Below are positions 1 to 9,312 of a stretch of 21,570 bases of DNA, piece after piece. This DNA comes from Welwitschia mirabilis (Eukaryota; Gnetophyta; Gnetopsida; Welwitschiales), in NCBI GenBank assembly GCA_051453625.1, contig JBOZIK010000001.1:194322533-194344102 (forward strand), given 5' to 3'. How positions within the stretch are numbered: position 1 is the stretch's first letter; every line of letters starts with the position of its first letter. Below the pieces are notes generated by a model. The model saw only the letters and a list, made by a program, of their open reading frames with translations. It was not told the DNA's origin and did not search any database. The translations under genes were made by a program, and so were the position numbers.

Positions 1-140
1 TCTTAAAGCTCTTCTTCTTCATAATCCATTTCTCCCATTTAAATATCTAAATCCAATTTCGTGGCCAAAGACTCAAACGTAAATTCCATCCATCTCATTA
101 TCTTCTCCACATTGGTGATGGTCACTGTCATCTTTAGTGT
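1..140 (-). pseudogene. possible start of a retrotransposon gag, minus strand (partial)
   Basis: Read on the minus strand, this edge begins with an ATG near 138 and stays open for about 35 codons (MTLKMTVTITNVEKIMRW and onward). A TAA follows, then a short acidic stretch. It lies directly downstream, on that strand, of a PBS-like sequence at 191-204, where a gag leader or start is expected. The charged, helix-prone character fits the N-terminus of an LTR-element gag, but no conserved gag motif is visible before the window ends. Family (copia or gypsy) cannot be told. Confidence 0.25.
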
Positions 141-190
141 CATTGCTTTCTAAGCTAATGAATCTGGGAAATCACTAAAAAACAAATTCT

Positions 191-204
191 TGCCTTTGAT
201 ACCA
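191..204 (-). other. candidate primer-binding site (tRNA-iMet type), minus strand
   Basis: The minus strand reads TGGTATCAAAGGCA, close to the usual plant PBS TGGTATCAGAGCC. A CA dinucleotide that could end an LTR lies three bases upstream on that strand (position 208). Short imperfect matches can arise by chance, so the assignment leans on the gag-like start just downstream. Confidence 0.35.
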
Positions 205-207
205 AGA

Positions 208-479
208 TGATACAATTCCCACATAAGCTGGGTAACCCAAGGACAAACAAGCAAAATAGATCCAGAAAATGGGCTTATATTGGCTTGCAAAACCAAGAAC
301 CATAGATTTACAGAATTATTTACAACAGAAAGATATTTTCTCACCAACTCCTATAATGATTTAGAATGAGAATTTTATACAGTGGAATAAAACACAAAGA
401 AATTCATGTCTTTCCTCTTCCAGGGAACGACAAAAGCATCTACCATTTTCTAACTAGATTGAAGAATGAATAATATCAA
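208..479 (-). mobile_element. candidate 5' LTR of a minus-strand retrotransposon
   Basis: This segment is bounded on the minus strand by TGATATTATTC at 479 and ...GTATCA at 208, next to the PBS candidate. It contains a TATA-like GTATAAAATTC near position 380. No second copy is present in the window to confirm the ends, so the boundaries are inferred from TG/CA and PBS position only. Confidence 0.28.
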
Positions 480-660
480 ACCTTAGCTCACACTTCGCAG
501 TCGCAGTCTCAGGCTCTCAGCTCGCAGGTTTTGTCACGTAACACGTTCACTCTTGTTATGCTCGCAGGTTTCGTCACGTTCAGTTTCCGCTCGCAGGTTT
601 CGTCACTTGCAGTCTCAGCTCGCAGTCTCAACTTGCAGTCGCAGTCACAGATCGTAGCGG
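480..660. repeat. CpG-rich island with imperfect short tandem repeats
   Basis: Clearly richer in GC and CpG than its AT-rich surroundings. GCTCGCAGGTTT(T/C)GTCAC recurs at about 520, 560 and 589, and a shorter CGCAGTC(T/G)C motif recurs between 496 and 650. The spacing is irregular (about 40 and 29 bases), so this is a decayed tandem array rather than a satellite. No reading frame explains it. Confidence 0.6.
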
Positions 661-799
661 CCAGGCTCACGGAATCAAGTTCGTGCCAATAGACTCAGGT
701 TCGCGCCAATGCTCGGATTATGTCCTGCCTTCGCGGGAGTTTGGGAGATGTTAATAGAGGTCGTGCGACTCTCACGTGTGACTTTTTGAAATTTTTTTA

Positions 800-953
800 A
801 TGCTGTACAGCGATTAGTCGCCCATCAAACGGTCGGCAACTAATTGCTATTAATCGACATCGACTGTGTGGACGATTGAGAACCAATCATCTGCAATTTT
901 TTGCGGCGACTAGTCGCCCAGACAGCAATTAGTCGCCGGCACTTTAAACACTG
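800..953 (-). mobile_element. palindrome-rich terminus of a hAT-like non-autonomous DNA transposon (tentative)
   Basis: A 13-mer of the form GCRAYTARTYGCC recurs at 810, 835, 905 and 925. The copy at 905-918 is a perfect 14-base palindrome (GGCGACTAGTCGCC). On the minus strand the block begins at 953 with CAGTGTTTAAAG. From general knowledge, CAGTG-type ends with arrays of YGATTARTCG-like subterminal repeats are common in plant hAT elements. The flanking 8-mer GATGAAAT (954-961) was not found beside a second end, so the partner terminus and target duplication are unproven. It interrupts the minus-strand gag relic at its 3' side. Confidence 0.4.
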
Positions 954-959
954 GATGAA

Positions 960-1456
960 ATGCGAGTTTTGTTTGTTTTCATGATAGGGACAACTCACAT
1001 TGCACATCCCTTGTTGCTTCTTCTTCTTTGACTTGTAGCGATCCTTTTTTGTGCAAGGCTTCTTCTTGCAGTGATAATAAATGACATTGCGCATACTAGA
1101 ACTTAGGTATGCTTTTACCTTTGTAATCAATCCCTTTGGATTTTGATTGGCCTCTCTCAATAAACAAAGCTTCACTAGATGCTTCAACAATAACACTCTT
1201 CTTGGGATGCTTAACATCCAATAGTGTTATCCCAAGGTGACTTGGGATCTGTTGTGATAAATGTAGTGACTATAAGCTGCCAACTTGGAGGCAAAGAACA
1301 CAACACTTGAAAACCTCTCAGAATTTCTAAGAAATCAAATTTTAGAATGTCAAGTTGTGCAAACAAACCTTGCATTTGATCTAAGTAAGGATTTAAGAGG
1401 GCACCCTCCTTTAGGTTGCAATTGAAACTGTCGTTCAAAATATAAAACATATTCAT
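960..1456 (-). pseudogene. Ty1/copia-type gag relic, minus strand
   Basis: Two overlapping minus-strand frames together resemble a copia gag (nucleocapsid precursor of the virus-like particle). The first (1456 to 1211) contains LNPYLDQMQGLFAQLDILKF and LCSLPPSWQLIVTTF, matching the family pattern of an NQMQGLxxQL helix followed by LCSLPxSW. A stop and frameshift lead into the second frame (1217 to about 960). That frame has a degraded zinc knuckle, YYHCKKKPCTKKDRYK, in which only one of the four CCHC ligands remains in place. The 3' side ends at the hAT-like terminus at 953; the 5' side abuts an unrelated coding-like fragment. It is non-functional. It points opposite to the pol relic at 2051-4345, so the two are not one intact element. 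Confidence 0.7.
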
Positions 1457-1880
1457 ACCAAGGGGTTGACATCACTACTTTATCAGTATCTCCTTGAGCT
1501 TGTTCATTATCAGTTTTGAAGCATGCATGCTTAACAAATTGCACTTGGGGCAAGGACAAATCATCAATAGTGACATTTCATTTATCTTCACCCAATTTTT
1601 ATCTAATATGTTTGAAGAATCTGTCTTTTAAAGCATACTCTTGCACTTCTTGTATGTCAACATCTACATTAGTATTATCCAAATTTGCCAATTCTCGGCA
1701 GTTGGCAGTTGGCACCCAGTGACACACTTTGTTTTTTGCAACCACTTCGTTGCATTTAAGAAATCCAAAGGTTTCAAAGAGATGGTGTGCAAACCCAAAA
1801 CTTGCTTGCGTGAGTTGCTAACTCATGGAAATGTCCTTTGAGTAGTTCGCTCTCGGCTTGTGGAACTGAGGCCTTTAGAG
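1441..1880 (-). pseudogene. unrecognised coding-like fragment, minus strand, probably captured gene sequence
   Basis: The minus strand reads as convincing protein over about 140 codons with two frames. The first, about 1875 to 1805, includes QAESELLKGHFHELATHASK. The second, 1800 to 1445, includes HHLFETFGFLKCNEVVAKNK, DIQEVQEYALKDRFFKHIR and TIDDLSLPQVQFVKHACFKT, and ends near VVMSTPWYEYV. It is broken by a frameshift near 1800, a TAA at 1601-1599 and a TGA at 1580-1578. Both stops could be C-to-T decay of CAA and CGA codons. No gag, protease, integrase, RT or transposase motif is recognised. The lack of intron-like interruptions suggests a cDNA or single-exon origin. It joins the copia gag relic near 1441-1456. 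I do not recognise the parent gene. Confidence 0.5.
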
Positions 1881-2060
1881 GCCCTTAGCATAGTGAATAA
1901 GCTTTTGATTGTTGTAGTCTTAGATGTTCTAAGTTTTCATGTTCTTTGCAATCTTTCCTTTCCATTGCATTTAAGAAATCAAAGGGTTCCATTTGTACAC
2001 TTCCTTGTGCAAACCCAAATCTTGCTTGCTTGTTAAGCTCACTTGTAAAAATGCCTCATG
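1751..2060 (-). repeat. diverged direct repeat of part of the captured fragment
   Basis: About 85 bases at 1751-1835 are repeated in diverged form at about 1964-2060. Both begin TTGCATTTAAGAAATC on the plus strand and share TGTGCAAACCCAAA(A/T)CTTGCTTGC. The second copy carries different bases in the middle (TTCCATTTGTACACTTCC). The offset is about 213 bases. Both have the same orientation, and on the minus strand both encode a variant of ...FGFAxxx...FxFLKCN. The second copy abuts the start of the plus-strand pol relic. Confidence 0.6.
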
Positions 2061-4345
2061 TCTATTTGCCTAAGGGAGCTTCCATGACTTTTGAATTTTG
2101 TCCCGGCTGTGTAATAGGGAAAGCAACTATATGAATTTTAGATATAGTTTTTAGCATAGAAAATCATCTATGTTAGATTTACTTCATTTTGATTTAGTAT
2201 GATGTATCGTTATAGCTTGTCTTATCTTATTACCTTTTATTCATGATCTGAATAGGAAGATGTTGTTGTATCCTTTGAAATCTAAAAACATGGCCCTTGA
2301 TATATCTAAAATCTTAGATTTAGAGTTGAAATTGGGACAAATAAGAAAATTTAACATTTGCTAACTAATAATGATGGTGGCCTATCCGTAAGAAAGTAGT
2401 TGCTGGTACACCCTAGAAAATAGTTCCTGGTACACTGCACTAAAACAGGGTCACAAAAAGACTAAATAGAACCATCATTGAAAGGGTTAGAACTAAAATG
2501 ATTGAATCTAGAATTCCTAAGAAGTTGTGGGATGAGCTATCAAACACTATTGTGCCTATGCTAGAGGTAACCCAATGTAGTAGTTGAAGGTGAAATCCCA
2601 GAAATGTTCTGGATTGGAAGTCCAATCTCCTTGTCTTAGAATGTTTAGATGTGAGGCCTACAACCATGTGTTTACTTGTCCAAGTAGGATGTTCATTCAT
2701 ACAGGTGTACTTTTCTTGTCTATGGTTATGACAATAGAGGGTATAGACTCTGGGATCTTGTGAATCAAAAGGTCTACAATTCATTGGATTTGACATTCAA
2801 GGAAGATTTGGTGCTTCTTCTGCTTGCAAGAGAAGACATAGGATGATGAAAATCCTATCAATGATACCCAATAGACAATCTTTAAACCCTAAATCAAGAA
2901 GAAAAAGAGGAAAGAGTTCCAAATAATCCTAGTTCTAAATTTAGTTCCAATAGATGAACGTGATAAAAATGAGAATCCTAACTTAGATGGTTCTAAAAAC
3001 ACTCTCTCATTGGGTTAGAAGGTCTATGAGAGTATCTGCCTCCTCAACAAGCAAGTATTTTTCTTCCTTGAACATCTCGCACACTAATTGTGGTCAACCC
3101 AAGTCTTATGCAGAAGGCTTGTGGCAATATGCGAGGAGATGAATGCTGTGTTTTGAAATAAAACATTGGATCTTGTTCCCCTTCCTAAAGGGAAACATGC
3201 TCTTTCAAACGGATGGTTGTATAGGATAAAAGAAGAGGCAAATGGTGAGAAAAACTACAAGGCTCGATTAGTAGCTAAAGGCTTCACACAAAAACCTGCT
3301 GATGTTGCTAAAATTCACTCACCAATAGTAAAACATGTTTTTATCTGTATCCTTCTATCCCTACTCGCATGTCTTGATTTAGAATTGGAACAAAAATTGC
3401 TCTTTTACATGGTGAGTTGGGAGAAGAAATCCACATGGAGTAGCCAATCGGTTTTGTGGATTATAATCGTGAACATAATTGAGGAGTGGCTTGTGTGGTT
3501 TGAAACAAGCTCCTAGACAATGGAGCAATGATTCATTTATGCAGGGGCAACAATATTTCAGATGAGAGGTAGATCAATGTGTGTATCTCCATGGTTCAGT
3601 GCTAGGTGAAATTGTCATTCTTTGGCTCTATTTTGATGACATGCCTATAGCAAGAAACGATGTTGATGAAATTCGAATGTCGAAATCACAAATGGCAAGG
3701 CATTTTGCATCTACTGACAGAAATGGTGGCAAGCTCTGTTTGAGTCAGTCCAATTATATTGGCAAAGGGAAGGGACACCTTCATATGCAAAAGTACAATT
3801 TTGTTAAGTACTCTAGCATCACATTTTTAGCTACCTAGAAAGGATCGTCCCATATCTAAAGAGGGCAAGAATAAAATGGCCTCCTTTCCTTATACATTTG
3901 TTATTGATAGTATAATGTATAATGTGGTGTGTACCGATCTTGACATTGCACATGCGGTGAGAGCTGTCTCCCAAAATATTAGCAATGCTGCTCTTACATA
4001 TTTGGAAGCAAGTGGAAATCTTGGTACCCAAGGGATCACAACATGATGCTTTGTGTTTTGGAGGTGATAAACTGGATGTTCTTGGTTTTGTAGTTGCCAA
4101 CTTTGTAATTCTTGGACTAAATGTATTGATGTCCGACGTCATTTCATCAGGAAGGCTATTGAGGAAATATTTTGCAGGTTGTCAAAATTTACACAAACGA
4201 AAATGTACTAGATACGTTTACTCAGACGGTGACAATGGACAAAGAACTCATGTAAGAGAGGGATTAGATTGGCGATTATTTCATGGTTTAGACATGGAAA
4301 ATAGTGCAAGTCGTGGAGCCTTAGTTTTGGAGTGGTGAATTTCCC
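2051..4345 (+). pseudogene. Ty1/copia pol relic: integrase, reverse transcriptase, RNase H (many stops and frameshifts)
   Basis: Copia-order pol pieces follow one another in shifting frames. A GAG-pre-integrase/zinc end (EFCPGCVIGKAT, about 2090-2130) comes first. Next are an integrase core trace (LLFIHDLNRKMLLYPLKSKN, about 2235-2300), the late integrase pattern IIERVRTKMIESRIPKKLWD (2475-2535), and the conserved GYDNRGYRLWDLVNQKVYNS (about 2722-2782). RT starts at 3166 with DLVPLPKGKHALSNGWLYRI and KARLVAKGFTQK. Its catalytic box survives as YFDD at 3629-3640. RNase H follows, with MYNVVCTDLDIAHAVRAVSQ (3915-3974) and CIDVRRHFIRKAIEE (about 4121-4165). Protease and gag are not present in this orientation. 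The coding capacity is dead. The order and the adjoining PPT and LTR show this is the 3' two-thirds of one element. Confidence 0.85.
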
Positions 4346-4359
4346 TTCAAGTGGGAACA
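4345..4359 (+). other. polypurine tract of the copia element
   Basis: CTTCAAGTGGGAACA lies directly before the LTR start. It matches the plant copia pattern AAGTGGGA just upstream of TG. The equivalent site of the minus-strand copy is at 20115-20128 (CTCAAGTGGAAGAA on that strand). Confidence 0.7.
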
Positions 4360-4750
4360 TGCTGTTATGTGAAGCCAAATCCTATTTTATTCCCTTGTTT
4401 GTTATATTTCTATTTTGACTCTAGATGGTTGTAAAAGGTGGTTTGATTAAGAAAACTTGTTGGGATTACTATTAAACTAAAATTGTAACTTTAGAAAAAG
4501 GAAATACTGCAGTTAGGGTTTGTCAGTTCATCACCCTCTATCTATCCTATTTATATCCCTTAGACCACTGGGGAGGGCTCGTGGGTTGTTGTGCGTCTGA
4601 TATTTGTTTGTACTTTCTGAAGCTTTCCTTTGTTAATAAGAGCTTTGTGGTACTTTCTTAAGAGCATAGGCTAGAAAGGGAATCAAAACTCATTTAGTGT
4701 CTCATCTATATTTCTCTTTGCATTTGTTCTTCTTGTTTGAGTTCTATGAT
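4360..4750 (+). mobile_element. 3' LTR of the Ty1/copia relic (3' end approximate)
   Basis: It begins TGCTGTTATGTGAAGCC immediately after the PPT. By eye the minus-strand LTR at 19740-20114 is homologous along most of its length, sharing the start, a GATTGTAAAAGGTGG-like stretch, and TAATRAGAGCT followed by ...AAAAYTCATTTA near the end. It carries a TATA-like TATTTATATCC at about 4548 and a polyadenylation-like AATAAGAGC at about 4635. The 3' boundary is placed by homology and is uncertain by tens of bases. Confidence 0.65.
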
Positions 4751-5014
4751 TTTTTTTTTTAAATTTTTTTGGATAATGGAAAAGTCTTATGATAAAACCA
4801 AACACTTCAACACAATAATTTAGTCAGCTAGGGAAGATTATGAAGATAAAATGTAAGTATCTTAGATATCAACTTATAAGTATCTAAGACATCAACCAGT
4901 AAATAGAAGGCAGATGTATGTACCATGCCTCTAGGTGGACAGAACTCTGCATCCCTTGTAGAGTACCTATGCCTATATGACTATGAAATCTCATGTAGTG
5001 TTGAAGGGGAGAAT
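4751..5014. other. no gene seen; short local repeat
   Basis: AT-rich spacer. TAAGTATCTTAGATATCAAC and TAAGTATCTAAGACATCAAC sit side by side at about 4855-4900, a diverged tandem pair. Nothing else is recognised until the purine-rich tract near 5002-5012. Confidence 0.5.
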
Positions 5015-5640
5015 TGTGACATGTTAGGGTAAGATACTTCTAATGGACTTATGATTATCAAATTCAAGAGGAATGTTGTGAATCCTATTATAGTAGGTTT
5101 ATTTCAAATGTTAAAATTCTAGTTGTTTATCACATAAGCCTATTATCAAGCCCATTAAAAATAATTTATAGAATTAGTTTTCTGTGGTGAGTTGTGGAAC
5201 TGACAATGATCAGTGTGGTGAGAGAAGCCCATGGTGAAGACGGATTGTTGTTATGAAGGCATTCCTGGCTGAAGCCAAGGGATGACTATTAAAAATTCCA
5301 TTGGAGTTCTGTGATTGCTGTCTTCTTAATTCCATAAACTATGTTAAAATATCATAAGTGATGACCATCTCCCAGGGATATAATTACCATATTTGTAAAT
5401 AAATTAATCATGTAAGAATGGTGTGCCTCTTCATGAGAAAAGACTATAACCCTTCACATGCTTTATAAACATTGTTATTCTATCTCATTTCATAATCACT
5501 CGTGTTCTGGAATTTGATGATTGAGATATAATATTAATAATATTTTTTTAACAAATTCTTCTTTTCTTTCACATGAACCTAATTTTCATCATTTCATTGT
5601 GAGTTATTCAATTTTGAATTTGTATTCTTTAGGTTGTTTG
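5015..5640 (+). mobile_element. possible 3' LTR of another, otherwise unrecognised LTR element (weak)
   Basis: GTTGAAGGGGAGAATTG (about 5000-5016) resembles the purine tract and LTR junction of plant Ty3/gypsy elements. It is followed by TGTGACATGTTAGGG, a plausible LTR start. A TATA-like CTTTATAAACA occurs near 5462. There is no matching LTR copy or pol domain here, and the 3' end is arbitrary. It may be coincidence. Confidence 0.25.
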
Positions 5641-6010
5641 GTGTGTCTTTAGCCAGTTTTGATAACAGGCTCTGTGCTTTATAGGTTTACATTTCTGGGT
5701 TTTGTTTTCCAGAGTTTTAATCCCCATAATCTTTCTTCTTGCGCTATAAGTTCTAACATTATGTTGCATTTGTTAATCATGAATGTGTCTAATTTAATTG
5801 TTTCTTTGTAGTAGATTACACAATCAGTTTAAACTTTGAGTGAGACTTTGAGATTGTTTCACTAACCTAATAATTGATTAGCATGAATGATTATGATTAG
5901 TATTATTTTTATACAATATAAACAAAATGAAAGAGACAAGTGAGTTAACAAGAAGTTGAAATATTAAGATGATCTTGCCTCTGAAATGCTTAAACCTGAC
6001 CATGCCACAA

Positions 6011-6030
6011 ACTAATCTCTGATGCCAAGT
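6011..6030 (-). other. weak PBS-like site with LTR-like end, minus strand
   Basis: The minus strand reads ...CTCAATCA CT TGGCATCAGAG: an LTR-like CA end at 6030, a two-base spacer, then a near match to TGGTATCAGAG with one mismatch in the first 11 bases. The expected LTR would lie above 6030, but its start was not identified, and no gag is seen below 6011. Confidence 0.25.
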
Positions 6031-6594
6031 GATTGAGAATTTATCTGCTTTTACGTGCTATCTGATAAATATTTCCTATTAGTTGCATAGTCTTCATAAG
6101 ATTTTACTTTCCCATATTTGCTTTTTGCTTATTGCTTTTGGTTGAATAGTAAGGTAGGCTGAATCCTTTTGTGTTCTATACACTGGAAGAATAATGGAGA
6201 TTGTCATATTTTGTGAGTACTGTAAGACAACAATCATTCCCCTAGCAGTCTTTAATTATTTACAATGTGATGAAATCCTAGGAAATATTAAGTTACTAAC
6301 AATTTGAGCATTTATTTACATTCCAAAATTCAATCCTCAGAGATTGCAGGGTTATTGTTAAGGGTGGGAAGAAAACCCTTGGTGAAATACAAATCTATAG
6401 GTCACTCACAATCTGACTTAGATCTAGTAATTTATGAGTAAGTACCCTTAGGTGAATTTAGAAACGTTTGATTAAGTTTGACCAAGCTGCAATTGTGAAT
6501 CTTCAAGGCTAATCACCTTCTATTGCATATATGCAGCTCTAAGATAGGTTGTGTGTTCCCGATTCATACAATTTAAAGTCAAAGCCAATTGACC

Positions 6595-6706
6595 ACATTA
6601 CTGGATCTAAATCATAATTATATCTCTCATGATCCGAGTTCAATCACCAATGAGGACATGATTCTATCAAGTGCTACATTACTGGATCTAAATCATAATT
6701 ATATCT
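6595..6706 (+). repeat. perfect 31-base direct repeat, 81-base offset
   Basis: The same 31 bases, starting ACATTACTGGATCTAAATCA, occur at 6595-6625 and 6676-6706 with no mismatch; the flanking bases differ. The 50-base spacer is not repeated. In such decayed DNA a perfect copy implies a fairly recent local duplication or an assembly effect. Confidence 0.9.
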
Positions 6707-7884
6707 GACAGGTCTGAATAAGTGAAGAATTGAGCTCTCATGTAAAAGTGAAAACATAATTCATCAGAGGTTCCCTTCTCACAGATTCTCATAATCTACC
6801 TTTCCTCTTCAATTTGTTGTCATATTTGGCTTGTACTATGACAGTTAGTTTCTATCGAATTGAGTTAATCATTTCAGTTCAAAAACTTGTTTACAGGAGT
6901 GATTTATGTAATTGATTTGGTTACACTGATCGGATCTTGCCTTATCTTGCATGTCAAGCTTGATTATTCTTGGATCTAGCCGAATTCTATCTCAAAACCT
7001 TTCACTTGGAATTCATGAGAGCATGCTCTTATTTTCTGATATCAAAGCATATCAGTTTCGGATTTTCTGTCATTATTTGAGTGATTCACTGTCCTCTCAG
7101 AACCATTACCTTGCACACATTTTTAGAATCTTAATAAGCCCAAACTATCACATCTGCTGGCTGACTTACACCTTATTCAGGCCTTTCTTTACTCATCTAA
7201 TTTAAAGATTTACATTTTCTGTCTCATTTTCTGTATTTGTACCTTTTTCATTGCATCTTGTTGCATTCCTTCATTCAGAAATCAGAATTGTTGGTCTTGT
7301 TTTCTAGTTGTGTTTTATCATATGTTATCAATGCTGTTGTCTTTTCGTTCGCACATTACTTGGGGTTGAGAGGTGTTTGTGTGGGAAATCTTTGATTGCG
7401 TTAGTGTCACCCACATGCTGTCTCACACATTGTGCAACAAAGGCTCAAAACATGTTTACAGTCTTTGTTCCCAATTCATTAGTAACAGTGGGTCTGAGAA
7501 TTCCCATTATATATGTAATCATTGGTGATCTGGAATTCTAATGGAAATCCTTTGATCATTTTAGTATCATTCTTCATCACATTTTCGGCGATGCAAAGTA
7601 GTGTTGATTGTTGAGTGGACACTGACTATGTGGATGTGCTCTTCAAAATGAGACAAATAATCTAAACTTCCTTTATTTTTCAACTAATTGTAGTTGCTAT
7701 TCTAGTTGTTAAGCACTGTTTCATACTTCTTAATTGAGTGTGCATGTTCTGTGGACATTATCTGATTATTGCTTGTGAATTCCTACTTTGCTACTAAAGA
7801 TCTACTTATGTTCTAGTTTTTCAATAAATATAATGTTAAGGTATTGTTGTTTAGGTGTTTAGAGTTGGTCTGCTTTACTTGTAG

Positions 7885-7920
7885 GTACACTTCCGTGTGG
7901 TTACAGAGGACAGCTCCCCT
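7885..7920 (+). other. exon-like micro-island (speculative)
   Basis: A 36-base stretch of relatively high GC sits between an acceptor-like CTTGTAG and a strong donor GTAAGC. It reads in frame as VHFRVVTEDSSP. It is a multiple of three in phase 0, as would be needed to join the other exons on this strand. The sequence is too short to assign, and it may be chance. Confidence 0.18.
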
Positions 7921-8004
7921 GTAAGCTTCTTTGTCTCTGGCACATTTTAAGTAGAATAATTCTTAACTATCTAATTTCCTGTGTTGTGTTTGTTATAATT
8001 AGTT

Positions 8005-8367
8005 TGTTGAATTATAGCTTTGAGTATACTACTTATTTTAAATGTTATTGTTGGAAATGTCCACAGGCTTAGTCACTAGTTTATGTTTGTTTTTTATTTG
8101 AATAAAACACACAATAGGGATGCCTACGTGCCAAAATATTGGTGAACCAGTTTTTAAAGTTAAGGTGATGAGAGAGTTAAAAAAGGGATCCGATCTTTGT
8201 TGAGATACATTTGTATTCTTAATAGCGAAACTTGGCTACCTCATCACATATAAATACCTTTGTTATTCATGATAGAAATTGGGTTGATTTCTATGTACAA
8301 TCTGGTGAGCTCCATTTTGCCCATGACACCTTCTTGCTGCCTTCAGTGCTGTCCTTTGACATCTTCA
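8005..8367 (+). repeat. 5' LTR of the gag-only element
   Basis: Starts TGTTGAATTATAGC and ends CATCTTCA, giving TG...CA ends. It matches the 3' LTR along its length, for example TTGGCTACCTCATCA and GATAGAAATTG in both. It has a TATA-like CATATAAATACC near 8247. Length is 363 bases against 351 for the partner. Confidence 0.85.
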
Positions 8368-8369
8368 TT

Positions 8370-8383
8370 TGGTATTAGAGCCA
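8370..8383 (+). other. primer-binding site, tRNA-iMet type
   Basis: TGGTATTAGAGCCA lies two bases after the 5' LTR. It differs by one transition from the plant initiator-Met PBS TGGTATCAGAGCC. This sets the element's orientation and its minus-strand priming site. Confidence 0.8.
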
Positions 8384-9312
8384 GTCAAAGAATCTTGCTT
8401 CATTGCAGTTCCTCATGGACTTGGGTTTTGCATCTCTGACTTTGCAACACCTTTATGTGTTACCTGTGTGCATTTTTGGTGCCTCACATCAAATTGCTGT
8501 ACAACGTTGATCCATCTCTTTGACCACAGGCCCTTATGATCTCTCCATGTGTAGCTGCACCACTGCACCATCCACGCTTGCTGACCTGCATCATCTGAAC
8601 TGTGCACCGAACTCCGTAGCCTGTTGCATGACACATCATCAACTATATCATAATGCGTCACTCCAGTTGTCTGTCAGTCTGCCTCAACCTTCCACTTTCT
8701 CTGTGCACTCCATTGCTGCTGTTGTACACAATTCTCCAGTGTGCCACCATCCATCATCACACTCACCGACTTTGTCATTCCCAACTACATGCTATCAGGA
8801 CATCTTCACAACTCTGTGCCCCACTAGCTCATCTTGCATGCATTACCGCTCAGGCACTTATTCTCTGCGCTTATCGCCATGTGAAGCTTTGTAAGCCACA
8901 CATTCTCTACAGCTGACAACATCTCTTGCGCATGGCATAGACAATCTGGCTGCACACTCTTATACTTAGCAACATCCTCCATATAGTGCAAATCTCCTTT
9001 CTTTACTTTTCAATGATAATTTTGTTGTTCTTTTGTCTTACACCATACGGACTCCATTGAATCCATATTTACAAATTTTTCTGTTATCCCTTTTATATGC
9101 CACATTCCCAAAGTTTTTCTCCTCTTGAAAGACGATTCATTTATTGCCCAATAACTATGTAAACATTGCCAAGATAATAACAGTGGTCTTTTTAGAGTAT
9201 GATGAGGTAAGGTGAGAGTGGAATTGGAGGACGGGGACACATGAGTAGTGCTCTTTTTCAAAGCTTAAATTCCTGAGGCTTATAAAAGAGGATAAACATG
9301 TATGCACTTGGA
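8384..9312 (+). other. long untranslated leader of the gag-only element, C-rich first half
   Basis: About 930 bases separate PBS and gag. The segment 8520-8960 is markedly C-rich (many CAT, CAC, CTC and TGC runs) and leaves an open frame of about 124 codons at 8520-8894. Its product (Ser/Thr/Cys/His/Pro-rich) resembles no known domain and looks like a by-product of base composition. The remainder, 8960-9312, is AT-rich with no frame of note. The leader may hold packaging or dimerisation signals, but none can be named from sequence alone. Confidence 0.5.

Larger units (their letters stand above)
5641..7884. other. no gene recognised; AT-rich intergenic or intronic DNA
   Basis: No reading frame here has a recognisable domain; the longest frames (about 65-85 codons) look like chance. 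Only a faint minus-strand PBS-like site at 6011-6027 and a perfect 31-base direct repeat at 6595/6676 stand out; both are listed separately. Confidence 0.5.

Noticed and set aside
2440-2796. 118-codon open frame on the minus strand
   Set aside because: It is the shadow of the plus-strand copia pol relic; the plus strand shows conserved integrase/RT patterns over the same bases.
3831-4142. 103-codon minus-strand frame
   Set aside because: Shadow of plus-strand RNase H, which carries the recognisable motifs.
8413-8661. 82-codon minus-strand frame in the leader of the gag-only element
   Set aside because: No domain; overlaps C-rich sequence whose composition alone produces open frames on both strands.
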